Source of the DNA: Nocardiopsis flavescens
Lineage (GTDB): Bacteria > Actinomycetota > Actinomycetes > Streptosporangiales > Streptosporangiaceae
NCBI RefSeq assembly: GCF_900141985.1
Contig: NZ_FQZK01000019.1
Span: 48,449 to 112,448 of the forward strand
Length of the DNA stretch: 64,000 nucleotides
Reading direction: 5' to 3'
The position numbers were made by a program, and so were the translations under genes. Positions 60,464 through 64,000 of the stretch are shown piece after piece; the first letter of the stretch is position 1; the number at the start of each line of letters is the position of its first letter. Below the pieces are notes generated by a model. That model ran no database searches, was not told where the DNA came from, and was given only the letters and a program-made list of their open reading frames with translations.

Positions 60464-61693
60464 TCACAGCCTCCCGGGCCAGTCCTCGGGCAGCGCTCCG
60501 GGGTCACCGGTGGCCTCCGCCAGCCGGCGGCGCAGGTCGGCGTGCAGGCCCGGACCCCACACGAGGTCGTCGGGGGTCCGCACCGCCCGGACCAGCGCCC
60601 CGCGCAGCTCCTGCGGGCGCACCTCGCCCTCCAGGGCGGGCAGCGCCGCCAGGGCGTGCATCCGGGTCAGCACCGCGAACAGCTCCGCCGCCAGCGCGGG
60701 CGCGCTGGCCGTGGCCACGGCCTCCTCCAGGTAGGGCTCCCACCACGCGCCCTCCTCCGCGCCCTCGGCGGCGAATCCGCGCCGCAGCCGGGCACCAACC
60801 TCCTCCGCGGTGGCGTCGCCGTGCCCGCGCAGCCCGCCGCGCCACACCCCGGCGGCCCCGTCGGTGTCACCGCGCAGGGCCAGCAGGCCGGCCAGCAGCT
60901 CCACGGCGGCGCCGGCGGTCCGCGGCGCGATGGGCTCCTCCCCCTCCCCCGGCGGTTCCGCCACGGCGCCCAGGTCGGCGATGGCGTGCTCCAGGTGGGC
61001 GGCGGCCCGCAGCAGGCGCAGTTCGGGGTCCTCGGCCACGGACAGGCCCCGGTCCGCCGCGCTCAGGGCGGCGCCCGGCGCGCCCCGGCCCAGCAGCCGC
61101 CCGGACAGGTCGCGGGCGGCGTCGACGACGGTCTCGGCGTGCAGCCGGTCCGGCCGTCCCTCGGGCGGGGCCAGGGCCGCCTCCCAGTGCTCGCGGGCGG
61201 CTGCGTCGTCGCCGCGCTCCTCGGCGGCGCGGGCCAGCCCGTGGTGGGCGACGGCGGCGTGCCCGGGACCGCCCAGGCCGAGCAGGCGGCGCCAGAGGTG
61301 CTCGGCCTCGCCGGTCTCGCCGTCGCGCTCCAGGGACAGCGCCAGGTGGTGGGCGGCGCGGGGGGCGTACCGGGCGTCCCCGGTGTCCAGGGCCCGGCGG
61401 GCCGCGTCGCGGGCGGCGGCGGTGTCGCCGCGTCCGTCCTCGACCACGGCCAGCCCCAGCAGGGCGCGGGCCGACACCCCGGGGGCCGGGTCGGCGGCCA
61501 CCGCGCGGCGGTAGAGTTCGGCGGCGCGGTCGAGGTGGCCGTGCTCGGCCAGGTCGCGGGCCTGGTCGCACAGTCCGGGGGCCTCCCCCGCCGACGGCGC
61601 GGGACCGGCCGGGGCGTCCCCGGGGTCGACGGCCCGCGGCGCCGGGTCGGGGGGGCCGCCGGAGCGCGCGGAGGGGCCTGACGTCGTGGTCAT
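60464..61693 (-). CDS. Tetratricopeptide-repeat-like protein
   Basis: 409 residues. A disordered Pro/Ala/Gly N-terminus (1 to about 38) precedes several Ala-rich helical pairs such as ARDLAEHGHLDRAAELYRRA and AEHLWRRLLGLGGPGHAAVA, the look of TPR repeats. The C-terminal 80 residues (LRGALVRAVRTPDDLVWGPG) are a separate helical end. No enzyme motif is seen; it is probably a scaffold. Confidence 0.7.
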   Translation of the reverse strand: MTTTSGPSARSGGPPDPAPRAVDPGDAPAGPAPSAGEAPGLCDQARDLAEHGHLDRAAELYRRAVAADPAPGVSARALLGLAVVEDGRGDTAAARDAARRALDTGDARYAPRAAHHLALSLERDGETGEAEHLWRRLLGLGGPGHAAVAHHGLARAAEERGDDAAAREHWEAALAPPEGRPDRLHAETVVDAARDLSGRLLGRGAPGAALSAADRGLSVAEDPELRLLRAAAHLEHAIADLGAVAEPPGEGEEPIAPRTAGAAVELLAGLLALRGDTDGAAGVWRGGLRGHGDATAEEVGARLRRGFAAEGAEEGAWWEPYLEEAVATASAPALAAELFAVLTRMHALAALPALEGEVRPQELRGALVRAVRTPDDLVWGPGLHADLRRRLAEATGDPGALPEDWPGRL

Positions 61694-62009
61694 CGCTGTG
61701 TCGGGCGTGTGGGCCCGGCCCGCGGGGGCCGGGAGGAACGCCCTCCTCCTTCACGGTGCGGGCGTGGCCGCCGGCTCACCGGGGTCCCTCTGCGCCGGGC
61801 GCTCTCCGGTGGGGGGCCGCGCTGTGGGGCGCGGGGTGTCGCCGCAACTCTAACGCGCGCGCGGGGGACGGGAGGAGACGGCGGGTGCCGGTGTCGCCGC
61901 GCGGGATGCGTGTGCTCTCCGGGGCGGCCCATGCCCCACCTTTATGTCGTAGATTTCCCTATTGTCCGAATAGGGGCCCCGCCCGTTCCCGGACGGGGCC
62001 CCGCGGCCC
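61694..62009. other. 316-bp gap between gcvP and TPR gene
   Basis: Next to gcvP lie its terminator hairpin and a 7-bp stem CCCTATT-N5-AATAGGG (61957-61975). The rest is the upstream region of the TPR gene and has no gene. Confidence 0.5.
61973..62002 (-). terminator. Terminator of gcvP
   Basis: GGGGCCCCG and CGGGGCCCC form a perfect 9-bp stem directly past the gcvP stop, followed on the minus strand by TATTCGG. Confidence 0.65.

Positions 62010-64000
<1,991 letters not shown>

Overview
The window is chromosomal DNA of a very GC-rich actinobacterium, most likely Nocardiopsis or a close relative in the Streptosporangiales. The evidence is the complete Pup-proteasome gene set (pup, prcB, prcA, pafA, dop, mpa and a fused pafBC), the actinobacterial families DUF397, DUF3866, DUF5999 and PucR, and three secreted alpha-lytic-type serine proteases. 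The mature part of the third protease reads like the Nocardiopsis alkaline protease (NAPase). No rRNA, tRNA, integrase, transposase or plasmid function is visible.

Layout. Positions 1-9.8 kb hold a TetR regulator divergent from a DrrAB-type ABC exporter and a DUF2306 membrane protein; a ferric-reductase (FhuF-like) gene behind a good iron box; a DUF4352 membrane protein; an MFS transporter; a small hypothetical gene; panD; and a LacI regulator. Positions 10-18.1 kb are a leftward cluster: pafBC (one fused gene), a 59-codon membrane peptide, tatA, tatC, DUF397, a diacylglycerol-kinase-type lipid kinase and the RNA helicase helY. Positions 18.2-25.2 kb hold DUF3866, a formyltransferase-like protein, an FKBP lipoprotein, pafA, prcA, prcB and pup. 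In M. tuberculosis and Streptomyces dop sits directly upstream of pup. Here dop lies at 44.5-46.0 kb, so about 19 kb of accessory DNA separates the two.

The 19-kb intervening block carries three S1 proteases with a 2-kb field of tandem and inverted repeats between the first two; an amidohydrolase/MHS transporter pair divergent from a PucR regulator with a very long Gly/Thr-rich insert; two TetR/short-chain-dehydrogenase modules with clear palindromic operators; an APH-type phosphotransferase; an orphan type I-E CRISPR array of 7 repeats with no cas genes in view; an F420-type PPOX enzyme; and a two-domain P-loop protein. After dop come a ManD-type dehydratase gene and its GntR regulator, then mpa and trmI, which restore the conserved order.

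Positions 51.8-64 kb hold polyphosphate glucokinase, a small hypothetical gene, a two-gene unit of XRE-TPR regulator plus SLOG-like nucleotide-binding protein, a site-2 protease, a RecB-type nuclease, an orphan NarL-type response regulator, a ThrE-type exporter, DUF5999, a TPR protein and the C-terminal two thirds of glycine dehydrogenase (gcvP), which runs off the right edge.

How the parts work together. PafA ligates Pup to proteins; Dop activates Pup and also removes it; Mpa unfolds tagged proteins into the PrcA/PrcB core; PafBC links the same locus to the DNA-damage response. Perfect hairpins after prcA, pafA and mpa, and a leaderless-type promoter directly in front of dop, suggest that these genes are now expressed as several separate units. 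Several genes (dop, 40332, 43196, 53740, 56814, 57680) have a -10-like hexamer ending 6-7 bases before the start codon, which fits leaderless mRNAs.
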